Of a stretch of 45,186 nucleotides of DNA, positions 1 through 9,306 are shown piece by piece. Position 1 is the first letter of the stretch. Each line of letters begins with the position of its first letter. The notes under the pieces were generated by a model, which was not told the origin of the DNA, did no database searches, and was given only the letters and a program-made list of their open reading frames with translations. Made by a program: the position numbers and the translations under genes. The stretch is from Chloroflexota bacterium (GTDB lineage Bacteria; Chloroflexota; Anaerolineae; UBA4142). Where the stretch lies: positions 1 through 45,186 of the forward strand of contig VGOB01000007.1 of assembly GCA_016865935.1 (NCBI GenBank). The letters run 5' to 3'.

Positions 1-5
1 TCGGG

Positions 6-419
6 ATGGTCTCTGTATACCCGATAAGGACTAACCCCGTCAAGTCCTTAAGTTTACGGATATGTGGTTGGTGGATACTGAGTCAACCATTTGTCATGCT
101 CAGCGGGGTGATCCTACTTGGACCGTTGGTTTTCCTGATCTGGTATGCAACCCGGGGATGGCCTTCGTCTTCCCAAGTGCGTGAGCCCCGGGTCGATATT
201 TGCGATGATGATCAGGTCAGTATCCTCACAGCAGAACTACCCGGCGTTGACGAGGAAGAAATCCTGGTCAACGTCGAAGAAGGGTTTATTGTTTCACTGG
301 AAACCACAGGCGAACGCAAGTACGCGACGACGATTCCGTTGTCTGAATCAGTGATCGCCGCAACGTTGCAGAAGACGCTCCGAAACGGAGTACTGGAACT
401 GCGCTTACAGAAAGCGTGA
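6..419 (+). CDS. Membrane-anchored Hsp20/alpha-crystallin-like protein (5' end uncertain)
   Basis: The C-terminal ~70 residues (LTAELPGVDEEEILVNVEEG then a short strand-rich tail ending NGVLELRLQKA) read as a compact alpha-crystallin/Hsp20-like beta-sandwich, the family of small heat-shock holdases. Before it is a hydrophobic stretch (about residues 30-48, VMLSGVILLGPLVFLIWYA) that would be one membrane segment, which is unusual for Hsp20 proteins. The classic GVL motif appears as NGVLELRL. The ORF begins five bases from the window edge and is open upstream, so the true start may lie outside the window; ATG at 96 is another candidate. No ribosome-binding site decides it. The following receiver-like gene starts four bases after the stop, so the two are probably cotranscribed. 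The fold assignment is by motif; the function is inferred. Confidence 0.65.
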   Translation: MVSVYPIRTNPVKSLSLRICGWWILSQPFVMLSGVILLGPLVFLIWYATRGWPSSSQVREPRVDICDDDQVSILTAELPGVDEEEILVNVEEGFIVSLETTGERKYATTIPLSESVIAATLQKTLRNGVLELRLQKA

Positions 420-422
420 CTT

Positions 423-947
423 GTGATGGCTGGAGCGACAACGCGCGACCGAAACGCGCAGCGCCTCAAGTGTGACCGAAAGAAGCGGCTTCGTCAGAGT
501 TTGGAGCGATTGGCGCAACGGTTCCATTTTCGGCTTGCGCGGAGGACTGAGCAACTGCCTCCCTCCATCGGCGTCGTGCTGATTGTTCAAGTGAATGGAT
601 GGAATGGTGAGTCGCTTGTGCCACTCTTGCGCTCGGTGGGGTACACGGCGCGGATCGCTGAAGACGGCGACGCGGCATTGGAAATATTGAAAGACGCGCA
701 TCCACTTGCGATCATCGTCGGCGGCGCGGCTAACCTCAACCTCTACTGCACTCTCCGTCGCGCCGCGAGGATTCCTATTCTCGCTCTCGTACCCGAGTCG
801 GATCGAGACCGCGCCCTATCTGCATTTGCTGTTGGAGTGGACGATTACCAATCCAGTCCGATCGGCTCGCGCGAGATCGTCACGCGCGTAGGCGCGTTGC
901 TGCGATCCATCCACCGAAAGTCCCCGTCCATCCAGACGTCTTTGTGA
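423..947 (+). CDS. Receiver-like (CheY-fold) protein lacking the phospho-acceptor Asp
   Basis: Residues ~48-165 follow the order of a response-regulator receiver domain: VVLIVQVNG (strand 1), LRSVGYTARIAEDGDAALEIL, HPLAIIVGG (strand 3), RIPILALVPESD (strand 4), AFAVGVDDYQSSPIGSREIVTRVGALL (the DDY-x-KPF region and helix 5). The phospho-acceptor Asp after strand 3 is replaced (IIVGG), the acidic pair after strand 1 is missing, and the conserved Lys of the KP motif is Ser (SSP). It therefore looks like a pseudo-receiver that cannot be phosphorylated in the usual way. The first ~45 residues are basic and unassigned, and there is no DNA-binding output domain. The start is GTG 423 or ATG 426. It follows the Hsp20-like gene almost directly and precedes the efflux operon promoter. 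Confidence 0.7.
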   Translation: MMAGATTRDRNAQRLKCDRKKRLRQSLERLAQRFHFRLARRTEQLPPSIGVVLIVQVNGWNGESLVPLLRSVGYTARIAEDGDAALEILKDAHPLAIIVGGAANLNLYCTLRRAARIPILALVPESDRDRALSAFAVGVDDYQSSPIGSREIVTRVGALLRSIHRKSPSIQTSL

Positions 948-1002
948 GCAGAAGTCCTCCTCTGCTCTATCGTGTCCTCTCCACAAAATCCCCACGACAA
1001 TT

Positions 1003-1033
1003 TCATCAAATCTTTACAAGTTCGTGCTATGCT
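1003..1033 (+). promoter_or_regulatory. Promoter with 16-bp element shared with the site at 5007
   Basis: TCATCAAATCTTTACA at 1003-1018 is repeated exactly at 5007-5022. In both places it is followed after 9 bp by a -10-like hexamer (TATGCT at 1028 here), then the start of a gene for an envelope protein 40-60 bp on. The best-spaced -35 (ATCAAA) is poor, which suits an activator-dependent promoter with the activator bound over the -35 region. The OmpR-type regulator at 5744 is the obvious candidate, by inference. Confidence 0.5.
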
Positions 1034-1072
1034 GACATCGTCCGAACCGAATTGCAGTTGAGGAGAATTTCC

Positions 1073-2449
1073 ATGTCCCGTTCCAAACGCAAGTCTCGCC
1101 GTTTTTTCTGGCTCATAGCTATCGTATTGGCTATGCTCGCAATCGCTAGTGGCATCTACTTTTACCAGGCGAACGTGATTCTAGCTACTGCCAAAGCCGC
1201 GGCGGCGAATACGGTCAAGACCGCTAGGGTCAAGAAAGGCGATATTACGATCACGGCGACTGGCACGGCGACCTTGGTTCCCGTCACCCAGGTTGGATTG
1301 GCTTTTCGATCGGGTGGACAAATCGTCGAACTGCGCGCGCAAGCGGGCGATGCGATCAAAACGGGACAGACGCTGGCGAAACTGGATACGACGCAATTGG
1401 ATTTGCAGCTTGCACAAGCCGAGGCGAATCTCGCGCTCGCGCAATCGAAATTGAGTCAGGTGCAGAAAGGCGGTACGATTTCCGCAATTACCGCCGCGCA
1501 AGCGAATCTTAACTCGGCGAATGCGGCGTATGATAAACTCTTGCATCCTGATCCGAACGATGTGACGATGGCGAAGAGCGATGTGGAGATGGCGAAAGCC
1601 GCGGTGGATCAAGCGCAAGCCGCCTACGACAAAATTGGTGGAACGTCGAATCCGAGCATCAGCATGACGTCGCAGTCACTGCAATTGCAGAACGCGACGC
1701 TCGCATACCAGAAAGCCGTCGCGGCGTACAACACGAAACTGACTCCCACCGACGCGCAGTTGAAAGCGGCGCAAGCGCAGATTCAGCAAGCCAAGGATGC
1801 CCTTGCGCGCTTGTCGCCGACGGACGACGACATCGCACAGCAACAAGCGAATGTGGATGCAGCGCGCGCCGCGCGCGATTTGGCAGAGCAGCGTCTCATC
1901 GAGGCGGTGCTGATCGCGCCGTTCGGCGGTACGATTACGGATGTCAAAGCGGCGGTGGGACAAGTTGTCGGCACCACATCTATTATGACGCTGATGGACG
2001 TTAGCAAAGCCTGGGTTCAAATTGCGATTGACGAAACCGATTCGAGCAAAGCCGCGCTCAGCTACCCCGTGGACGTGACCTTCGATGCGCTGCCCGATCA
2101 AACGTTTTCTGGATCTATTGTGCAGGTCAGCCCATCTGTCGTCATGGTCAATGGTGTTTCGACCTTGTATGTTGTCGCCGAACTAAAAGATCCTTCACCG
2201 TCGTTAAGGGTCGGCATGAATGGCAGCGCCAAAGTGACTGCCGCGGTGGCGAAGCAAGTCCTCACCATCCCAGTGGAAGCGGTGCGTCAGATGGGGGCGA
2301 ATCAATATGCGGTGTTTGTCGTGGATGCCAAGCAGCAACTAACGTTGCGTCCCGTCGAGATTGGGCTGAAGGGCACATCGCTCGTCGAGATCAAGAGTGG
2401 TTTGCAAGTGGGCGAGACCGTGAGCACGGGCACGGTCGCTACCCAGTAG
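1073..2449 (+). CDS. HlyD/MacA-type efflux periplasmic-adaptor protein
   Basis: This is the adaptor subunit of an ABC efflux system, linking an inner-membrane MacB-like permease to export. A basic N-terminus and one membrane segment (residues ~11-31) anchor it. Residues ~50-105 form a barrel/lipoyl-like half (SGGQIVELRAQAGDAIKTGQ), ~105-285 are long Ala/Gln-rich helical hairpin (AQAEANLALAQSKLSQ, QAQIQQAKDALARL), and the second lipoyl half (IAPFGGTITDVKAAVGQVV) and beta-barrel domain follow. The track ORF starts at 944, but ATG 1073 has GAGGAG eight bases upstream and begins the signal anchor, so it is preferred. The hairpin is long, as in MacA. No TolC-like gene is nearby, consistent with a single-membrane cell. 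The ATPase gene begins 13 bp downstream. Confidence 0.88.
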   Translation: MSRSKRKSRRFFWLIAIVLAMLAIASGIYFYQANVILATAKAAAANTVKTARVKKGDITITATGTATLVPVTQVGLAFRSGGQIVELRAQAGDAIKTGQTLAKLDTTQLDLQLAQAEANLALAQSKLSQVQKGGTISAITAAQANLNSANAAYDKLLHPDPNDVTMAKSDVEMAKAAVDQAQAAYDKIGGTSNPSISMTSQSLQLQNATLAYQKAVAAYNTKLTPTDAQLKAAQAQIQQAKDALARLSPTDDDIAQQQANVDAARAARDLAEQRLIEAVLIAPFGGTITDVKAAVGQVVGTTSIMTLMDVSKAWVQIAIDETDSSKAALSYPVDVTFDALPDQTFSGSIVQVSPSVVMVNGVSTLYVVAELKDPSPSLRVGMNGSAKVTAAVAKQVLTIPVEAVRQMGANQYAVFVVDAKQQLTLRPVEIGLKGTSLVEIKSGLQVGETVSTGTVATQ

Positions 2450-2462
2450 GAATTGTCAGGCA

Positions 2463-3181
2463 ATGTCATCTTCCCTCATTCAAACCGAAAACCTCGTCAA
2501 GACTTACGATACGGGCGAAGTGCCGTTGCGCGCACTCGATGGTGTGTCGCTCGACATTGCGCGTGGAGAATTTCTTGCGATCATGGGACACTCGGGCTCA
2601 GGCAAATCAACATTGATGAATGTGCTGGGTGCACTGGATCGTCCGACCGCAGGACGCTATCTCTTGGAAGGCGAAGAAGTTGGCGAGATGGACGTGGAAG
2701 AACTCGCCGACCTGCGGAATCGGCGCATCGGGTTCATCTTCCAAAGTTTCAATCTGCTCCCGCGTCTGAGCGCGCTGCAAAACGTGATGCTGCCGATCCG
2801 CTACCGCGTCGGCAATCGAATCGGCGGAGAGGAGCGCGAAGAAGCGTCCATTGCCGCGCTGGAATCGGTTGGACTGGGAGAGCGTCTCCATCATCGCCCC
2901 AATCAACTTTCGGGTGGGCAGCAACAACGCGTCGCGATTGCGCGTGCCCTGGTGAACCAACCCGCGCTACTCCTGGCAGACGAACCGACAGGCAATCTGG
3001 ACAGCAAATCGAGCGAAGAGATTATGGGTATTTTGCATACACTGAATCGGCAAGGTGTCACTATCGTCATGGTTACGCACGAGTCCGATGTTGCGAATCA
3101 CGCGGGTCGCATCATCCACATGAAAGACGGCAAAATCATCTCCGATGGCCAAAATGGCAAGATGAGCCAGGAGCGCGCACA

Positions 3182-3185
<4 letters not shown>
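2463..3185 (+). CDS. MacB/LolD-type ABC transporter ATP-binding subunit
   Basis: This is an ATPase of the MacB/LolD branch that would power the permease encoded next. Walker A is GHSGSGKST (~residues 41-49), the Q-loop is [18 protein letters not shown], the signature is LSGGQQQR (~147), Walker B/D-loop is [12 protein letters not shown] (~166), and the switch His is in MVTHE. The length (240 aa) is usual. The stop overlaps the permease start as ATGA, a sign of translational coupling. It lies in a different frame from the long track ORF 2453-4387, whose first third is only a shadow of this gene. Confidence 0.93.
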
Positions 3186-4387
<1,202 letters not shown>

Positions 4388-4412
4388 AAAAAATCTTGAC
4401 AGGAGGATTTCG

Positions 4413-4970
4413 ATGAATCACCAACGCGTTTTCGGACTAACCATTCTGGCGGGACTGGTCGCGGTCTTGGCGGCTTGCAGCAGCGCTGCGCCAACGACCC
4501 CTGCCCAGGTTTCTGGATTGGACACCAATTATGCGAACGCGCTGAATGCGCGTAGCCTACTTTTGCTGGGCATAGTTCGATTGGAAGAAGGAAGCGGTCC
4601 CGTCTTGACCAAAGAACAAGCCACAACGTTGATTCCGCTGTGGCAGGCGTCCAAGTCGCTCATGGGGAGCGGCACGGCATCACAAGCGGAGATTGATGCC
4701 ATCACCAACCAAATCCAGGGAGTGTTGACGTCCGAACAAATCAAGACCGTCAACGCCCTGCATTTGACTCAAGCCGATATGCAAGCATTCAATCAGACAA
4801 TTGGCGTGTCTGCGCCGAGTGGTGTTCCAAGCGGTGGCGTGCCAGGGCAGGGACAAACGTTGAGCCCGGCCGAGCGCGCGACGCGCCAGGCGCAAATGGG
4901 TGGAACAGGTGGAAACACCGCAAGCATTGATTACCTGATTGGAATTCTACAGAGAAAAGCGGCAAAGTGA
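4413..4970 (+). CDS. Secreted lipoprotein linked to the efflux operon
   Basis: A signal peptide with a lipobox (GLVAVLAAC, Cys about residue 22) predicts a lipid-anchored extracytoplasmic protein of 185 aa. The mature part is a helical, Gln/Thr-rich domain with LTSEQIKTVNALHLTQADM, reminiscent of the LTxxQ segments in Spy/CpxP-like stress chaperones, then a Gly/Pro-rich linker. The family assignment is uncertain. ATG 4413 has a strong AGGAGG seven bases upstream, so the track start at 4218 inside the permease gene is rejected. It sits 25 bp after the permease and is probably part of that operon. Similar lipoproteins may sense or shield the exporter's substrate; that is inference. Confidence 0.75.
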   Translation: MNHQRVFGLTILAGLVAVLAACSSAAPTTPAQVSGLDTNYANALNARSLLLLGIVRLEEGSGPVLTKEQATTLIPLWQASKSLMGSGTASQAEIDAITNQIQGVLTSEQIKTVNALHLTQADMQAFNQTIGVSAPSGVPSGGVPGQGQTLSPAERATRQAQMGGTGGNTASIDYLIGILQRKAAK

Positions 4971-5006
4971 GCGGACCAACACTCGCACAAAATCCCTATC
5001 GCTTAC

Positions 5007-5037
5007 TCATCAAATCTTTACACGTGTGTGATAGAGT
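5007..5037 (+). promoter_or_regulatory. Promoter with the second copy of the 16-bp element
   Basis: This is an exact copy of the element at 1003-1018 (TCATCAAATCTTTACA, 5007-5022), followed after 9 bp by TAGAGT (5032-5037). The next gene starts at 5091 behind a strong AAGGAGG. The two sites together suggest that the efflux operon and the secreted DUF2680-like protein belong to one regulon. Confidence 0.5.
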
Positions 5038-5090
5038 GAAGGTGGGTTCTGGGACACAGAACCAACATCAAGCGTAAGGAGGTGAGTCAA

Positions 5091-5567
5091 ATGGTTAGAA
5101 AGGTAGTAATGGTCGCGGGCGCGCTCGTGGTCGTGACCATGTTGGGACTGTTCACCGTGGGCACCGCGTCTGCCCAGGGTCCAACGCCAACGCCCCCGAC
5201 TCCTTGGGGGCATGCCTGGAATGGCATCTGCAACGGCTACACCGTCGTGTCGGACGCAATCAGCAAACTGCTCGGCATGACGCCGCAACAAATCTACGAC
5301 GCGCGTGCGTCAGGCAAAACGTTGTCCGACCTCGCCAAATCCAAAGGCGTCACCGATCAGAAACTGATTGACGCGATGCTCGCAGGTCAAAAGACTGTGA
5401 TTGACCAAGCCGTCAAGGATGGGCGGATGACCCAGGCGCAGGCAGACTGGATGGTGTCGAAGATGAAAGCGATGGCACCCTTCAAACTGACGAATCCGTT
5501 TGGACCTGGAATGCGCGGCGGTGGGCATGGCCCCTGGGGAGCGACCCCTCCCCCAGCCACCAAGTAG
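5091..5567 (+). CDS. Secreted DUF2680-like protein
   Basis: The N-terminus is a Sec signal peptide (KVVMVAGALVVVTMLGLFTV, cleavage near ASA-QG). Residues ~60-128 resemble the DUF2680 repeat type: LLGMTPQQIYDARASGKTLS, then a DLAKSKGV segment, then LDAMLAGQ-like helix and DGRMTQAQADWMVSKM. The Pro/Gly/His-rich tail is low complexity. The role of this family is not known; it is common in secreted proteins of Gram-positive and Chloroflexota bacteria. ATG 5091 stands eight bases after AAGGAGG; the GTG at 5082 in the track overlaps the Shine-Dalgarno sequence and is unlikely. It sits between the efflux operon and the two-component system, with its own promoter. Confidence 0.8.
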   Translation: MVRKVVMVAGALVVVTMLGLFTVGTASAQGPTPTPPTPWGHAWNGICNGYTVVSDAISKLLGMTPQQIYDARASGKTLSDLAKSKGVTDQKLIDAMLAGQKTVIDQAVKDGRMTQAQADWMVSKMKAMAPFKLTNPFGPGMRGGGHGPWGATPPPATK

Positions 5568-5597
5568 CACGGCACAGTGACAACTGCTGTTTCCGTC

Positions 5598-5629
5598 GAG
5601 GAGAGCGAGGTTCTTGCCTCGCTTTCCTC
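5598..5629 (+). terminator. Hairpin after the DUF2680-like gene
   Basis: GAGGAGAGCGAGG and CCTCGCTTTCCTC form a 13-bp stem with one G-U pair and a 6-nt loop, 30 bp after the stop. There is no T-run behind it, so termination may be weak or the hairpin may serve mRNA stability. Confidence 0.45.
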
Positions 5630-5665
5630 ACATCGCTTGGAAAAATCATCCACAAGCCAGTATTT

Positions 5666-5694
5666 TTGACTCCACGCTGACGTTGCAATACCAT
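5666..5694 (+). promoter_or_regulatory. Putative sigma-70 promoter of the two-component operon
   Basis: TTGACT (5666-5671) and TACCAT (5689-5694) are spaced by 17 bp, about 50 bp upstream of the response-regulator ATG at 5744. Confidence 0.45.
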
Positions 5695-5743
5695 GAAGAC
5701 ATGAAAAGTATTCTCTGGCTGTACTCGATAGTGAGTTGGATAG

Positions 5744-6451
5744 ATGTCTTTGCCGAACAAAAAGATTCTCGTCGTAGATGACGACCACAAAATTGTTGAC
5801 CTCGCCAAAATGTATCTGGAGAAGGATGGATACCGCGTGATCGCGGCATACGACGGACGCACCGCGCTCGAACTGGCGCGCCGCGAGCACCCTGCGCTTA
5901 TCGTCCTGGATTTGCTCTTGCCTGAAATGGATGGGCGTGATGTGTGCCGTACCTTGCGCGCCAAATCCAATGTGCCCATCATCATGCTCACCGCGCGGAC
6001 GGAAGACACGGATAAACTGGTGGGACTGGAAATCGGCGCAGACGACTATATCACCAAGCCGTGCAACTTTCGCGAGCTGGTCGCACGCGTGCGCGCGGTC
6101 TTGCGGCGAACTTATGCGCACGAGGATGAGCCGACGGCAACGATTGCGCTTGGCGACCTGACAATTGATTTTTCCGCGCACGAAGCGCGCATCGCGGATG
6201 GCGTGATGGAGTTGACGCCCGCTGAATTCGAGTTGCTCGCTTTCTTCGCGCGATCCCCTGGACGCACGTGGACGCGTCCTCAAATCCTCGACCACGTGTT
6301 TGGCGAAGCGTACGAAGGTTACGAGCGTTCCGTGGATGTGCATGTGAAAAATCTCCGCCGCAAAATCGAACTCGATCCGCAGAACCCACGCTACATCCAG
6401 ACGGTTTTCGGCGTCGGCTACAAATTCAGGAGGCGCGACAATGCGGATTAG
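5744..6451 (+). CDS. OmpR/PhoB-family response regulator
   Basis: This is a two-domain DNA-binding response regulator, partner of the kinase that follows. The receiver has the acidic pocket D12-D13, phospho-acceptor D56 ([12 protein letters not shown]), T83 and K105 (ITKPC). A winged-helix output domain occupies ~130-230 ([20 protein letters not shown], then [14 protein letters not shown] and [12 protein letters not shown]). All catalytic residues are present. Its end overlaps the kinase start by 11 bp, so the pair is coupled. The neighbouring efflux and secreted-protein promoters share a 16-bp element that may be its target; that link is inference from proximity. Confidence 0.95.
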   Translation: MSLPNKKILVVDDDHKIVDLAKMYLEKDGYRVIAAYDGRTALELARREHPALIVLDLLLPEMDGRDVCRTLRAKSNVPIIMLTARTEDTDKLVGLEIGADDYITKPCNFRELVARVRAVLRRTYAHEDEPTATIALGDLTIDFSAHEARIADGVMELTPAEFELLAFFARSPGRTWTRPQILDHVFGEAYEGYERSVDVHVKNLRRKIELDPQNPRYIQTVFGVGYKFRRRDNAD

Positions 6452-7778
6452 TTTGCAGTGGCGATTGCTGGCAGCGTTCGTCGCGGTTGTCCTGATTGCC
6501 GTTGCCGTAGTCGCGGTGGTCAGTACCCAAAGTACGGCGACAGAGTTCGGTGTTTTCGTTGCACACAGCAGGCGAATGCAACGTCGTCCCCTCGTCATGA
6601 TGCTGGCGCAATACTACGCTCAGAACCAAACGTGGGCTGGCGCGCAGAATTTGATTGGAACCAATGTGGGATGGATAGCAGACCGCGTGGTGGTCGTAGA
6701 CGCGCAGAATATCGTGGTCGCCGATTCTGCAAACACGCTGATTGGGCAACTGTTCGCGCCAAGCTCTGCCGACACGCAGATGGAGATTCAGTCGGCGGGC
6801 CAAGTGGTTGGGCGGATGTACTTGAACCCGTCACCTGAAGGCGCGCAACTGAACACCGACTTTGTGCAGGCGACGACTCGCGGAATTGTGTTGGCGGGAC
6901 TCGCCGCGAGCGTCGTCGCCGCGGTGTTAAGTTTCTTTGTTGCGCGTCGAATCACCGCGCCCGTGTGCGCGCTCACCACAGCGACGCGGCGCATGGCGCA
7001 CGGCGATTTGAGCCAGCGCGTCAAGGTCGCGTCGTCGGACGAAATCGGCGAACTGGGCGACGCGTTCAACACGATGGCGTCCAGTCTCGCGCGCACCGAC
7101 CAATTGCGCCGCAATCTCGTCGCGGATGTCGCGCACGAACTGCGGACGCCGCTCACGAGCGTGCTCGGTTCGCTGGAGGCGCTGCGCGATGGCGTCGCCG
7201 AACCAAATCACGCGTTCATCGAGTCGGCTTACGAAGAGGGATTATTACTCAAACGTCTCGTCAGCGATTTGCAGGAACTCTCGCTCGCCGAGGCGGGGCA
7301 AGTCCAACTTGATCGCCAACCGATTGCGTTGCTGGAGATTGTAGAGGGTGCGGTGCGTGCGGTGGCAGCAGAAGCTCAAGCAAAGGAAATCGCGATTCAT
7401 ACTGCCGTGCCGTCTGACCTCATTGTGGATGTGGACATGGCGCGCATTGGGCAAGTGTTGCGGAATTTGCTCGCGAACGCGATTGCGTTCACACCTGCAC
7501 ACGGGAAAATCGAAATCTCCGCGCATTCTATGGACAAATGGGTGCAGGGTTCAGTCGCCGACACGGGCGTTGGCATCGCGGCGGAAGACTTGCCTTTCGT
7601 CTTCGAACGGTTCTATCGCGCGGACAAATCGCGTACCCGTGCAACAGGCGGCGCAGGACTGGGCTTGGCAATCGCGAAGCAGTGGGTTGAAGCGCACGGA
7701 GGCAAGATCAAAGTCGAGAGCGAGCCAGGACGCGGCACGACTTTTACTTTTTCCTTGCCGCAAGCCCAAAAGAAATGA
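6441..7778 (+). CDS. HAMP-containing sensor histidine kinase
   Basis: This is a membrane sensor kinase that would phosphorylate the preceding regulator. The order is: helix 1 (~8-28), an extracytoplasmic sensor domain of ~120 residues, helix 2 (~148-168), HAMP ([20 protein letters not shown]), HisKA with the phospho-His H232 in [12 protein letters not shown], and the HATPase_c domain with N-box [12 protein letters not shown]1 DTGVGI, F-box [11 protein letters not shown] and G2 [14 protein letters not shown] 6441 has AGGAGG seven bases upstream. All catalytic boxes look intact. The signal is unknown; the sensor domain shows no motif I recognise. Confidence 0.94.
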   Translation: MRISLQWRLLAAFVAVVLIAVAVVAVVSTQSTATEFGVFVAHSRRMQRRPLVMMLAQYYAQNQTWAGAQNLIGTNVGWIADRVVVVDAQNIVVADSANTLIGQLFAPSSADTQMEIQSAGQVVGRMYLNPSPEGAQLNTDFVQATTRGIVLAGLAASVVAAVLSFFVARRITAPVCALTTATRRMAHGDLSQRVKVASSDEIGELGDAFNTMASSLARTDQLRRNLVADVAHELRTPLTSVLGSLEALRDGVAEPNHAFIESAYEEGLLLKRLVSDLQELSLAEAGQVQLDRQPIALLEIVEGAVRAVAAEAQAKEIAIHTAVPSDLIVDVDMARIGQVLRNLLANAIAFTPAHGKIEISAHSMDKWVQGSVADTGVGIAAEDLPFVFERFYRADKSRTRATGGAGLGLAIAKQWVEAHGGKIKVESEPGRGTTFTFSLPQAQKK

Positions 7779-7789
7779 CTTGATTGTCC

Positions 7790-8605
7790 ATGATTCCACG
7801 CACAGCGCGCATACTTTTCGCGGCACTGCAAAAATATTCTAGCGACAGCGGGGCGATTTACGCGGCGGCGATTGCGTACGCCGCGCTTGCCGCTGTCTTT
7901 CCATTGCTCTTGATCCTGTTTGTCCTCATCAGCCCATTTGTCCAACCGCCCAGAGACATTGAGCATATGATGAGCCGTTTTCTCAATTTCCCCGGCATAG
8001 GTGACTTTCTCAGCCGTAATGTCGTCGCGGTGTACGAGCAACGCACGGCTTTAAGCATAACGGGCGTACTCGGTTTGGTGCTGGGCGCGAGCAGTGTGTT
8101 CGCTGCATTGGAAAGTGCACTGAATCGCGTGTGGGGAGTACACAGGCGCGGTTGGATCAAAGGGCGCGCGGCGGTGTTTCTCGCCCCGGCTATCTTTGCG
8201 CTGGTACTCTTGACGCTTCTCGTTGCCATCATGTTTGGGTTACGTTCTTTGCGTGATTCGCCGCTCGGCGCGACTTTACCACTGCCCTACGGCCCATCAC
8301 TCTTGGGAGTCGTCGCGCCGCCGCTCGTCAACCTGGTGCTCTTTTTCACGGCGTACAAATTTCTGCCGCATATGCAAGTGCCAGCACGCGCGGCATTGGC
8401 GGGGGCGCTCGTCGCGATGATCCTGGCGGAGATTGCAATTGGCGCGCTGGCATGGTATCTTGACTCGATTGCAGACTATAGTCGGATCTATAACACGGCG
8501 GGCGCAGTCTTTGCCTTGCTCACGTGGCTGTACGCGCTTGCGACGGTTTTCCTTTTCGGCGCAGAGGTCAGCGCCACATGCGATTACGAATTCAAAGAGC
8601 GATGA
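7790..8605 (+). CDS. YihY/BrkB-family inner-membrane protein
   Basis: This polytopic protein of ~270 aa has about six hydrophobic segments. It shows the YihY/BrkB (formerly RNase BN-like) pattern: an N-terminal SGAIYAAAIAYAALAAVFPL segment, FESALNRVWGV-like ALESALNRVWGVHRRG in the middle, and YNTAGAVFALLTWLYALATV near the end. The family's role is not settled; a nuclease role was withdrawn for it. The start is ATG 7790; the TTG at 7784 in the track adds only two residues. It follows the kinase by 11 bp, so it may be the third gene of that operon. Confidence 0.85.
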   Translation: MIPRTARILFAALQKYSSDSGAIYAAAIAYAALAAVFPLLLILFVLISPFVQPPRDIEHMMSRFLNFPGIGDFLSRNVVAVYEQRTALSITGVLGLVLGASSVFAALESALNRVWGVHRRGWIKGRAAVFLAPAIFALVLLTLLVAIMFGLRSLRDSPLGATLPLPYGPSLLGVVAPPLVNLVLFFTAYKFLPHMQVPARAALAGALVAMILAEIAIGALAWYLDSIADYSRIYNTAGAVFALLTWLYALATVFLFGAEVSATCDYEFKER

Positions 8606-8715
8606 GGTGAAGCCCAGGGGCAGAGATGGATAGCAGCATCTCTGCAAGTGGCTCTCTATCGCACGCGGGGCTTGGGATATGCTCGCGCCACATCGCCAGT
8701 GCGAGATTCCCACAT

Positions 8716-8766
8716 TTGACAAAAAGCCGCAAACGGCATAATATCTTATTCGGAATATCGAATAAG
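8716..8766 (+). promoter_or_regulatory. Consensus promoter and ArsR-type operator
   Basis: TTGACA (8716-8721), 17 bp, TAATAT (8739-8744) form a near-consensus promoter. Directly after the -10 is an inverted repeat CTTATTCG-N6-CGAATAAG (8745-8766) covering the expected transcription start. The AT-rich 12-2-12-like dyad is the form expected for ArsR/SmtB repressors, so the regulator encoded next probably represses itself here. Confidence 0.7.
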
Positions 8767-8775
8767 GTATATATC

Positions 8776-9156
8776 ATGGTAGAGCTAGATTGGATTGAGC
8801 GGAGCGCCGGCGTGGCGCAAGCACTGGCACACCCTGCGCGTCTGCAAATCTTGGAAATGTTGCGAAACGAGGGCGCGTACGTCATGCACTTGACAACAGC
8901 GCTAAGGCGTCCACAAGCCAACATCTCGCAACATCTGGCGGTTTTACGGGATGCGGGTCTAGTCGTGGACGAGCGCGAGGGGATGACAGTCGTTTATCGG
9001 GTGCGCGATCCACGGGTTTTCGAATTGGTCGATCAGCTCAAGACGATGACACATCCATCGGCGCGGCGACACAAATTCGATGTGGCGGATCAGCGGTGTG
9101 TGCAGCGAGGCGGGCGTTGCCATGGCTGCCATTGTCCACGGTGCTCCGGAAAATAG
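8776..9156 (+). CDS. ArsR/SmtB-family regulator with Cys-rich C-terminal tail
   Basis: This is a winged-helix repressor of 126 aa: LAHPARLQILEMLRNEGAYV, then helix-turn-helix RRPQANISQHLAVLRDAGLV and wing EREGMTVVYRV. The classical alpha-3 metal site (ELCVCDL) is absent. Instead the last ~20 residues hold five cysteines and two histidines (CVQRGGRCHGCHCPRC), suggesting a metal or thiol sensor site at the C-terminus. The track start at 8626 lies upstream of the promoter; ATG 8776 is just behind the operator, with AAGG upstream. The next gene encodes a Cys/His-rich small protein, supporting a metal-linked role. The sensed ligand is unknown. Confidence 0.88.
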   Translation: MVELDWIERSAGVAQALAHPARLQILEMLRNEGAYVMHLTTALRRPQANISQHLAVLRDAGLVVDEREGMTVVYRVRDPRVFELVDQLKTMTHPSARRHKFDVADQRCVQRGGRCHGCHCPRCSGK

Positions 9157-9306
9157 CGGCGTCTTTTTTTACTCTAGATTATTCGCCAAGTCGCATAAGG
9201 TTGAATGCGAAATTAGCGGGCGCACAAGAATCTGTACCTTCCAGGCATGAGGCAAGCCAGGTTGAACGCTCATGCCCAATTCATAAGGTAAAACGAGGTG
9301 AAACAC

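Noticed and set aside
2453-3181. Upstream part of the 644-aa ORF 2453-4387
   Set aside because: Out-of-frame reading of the ABC ATPase gene; the permease begins at ATG 3182 with an ATGA overlap.
5387-6598. 403-aa ORF on the - strand
   Set aside because: Lies exactly antisense to the response regulator and the DUF2680-like gene; composition is that of a high-GC shadow frame and no family is recognisable.
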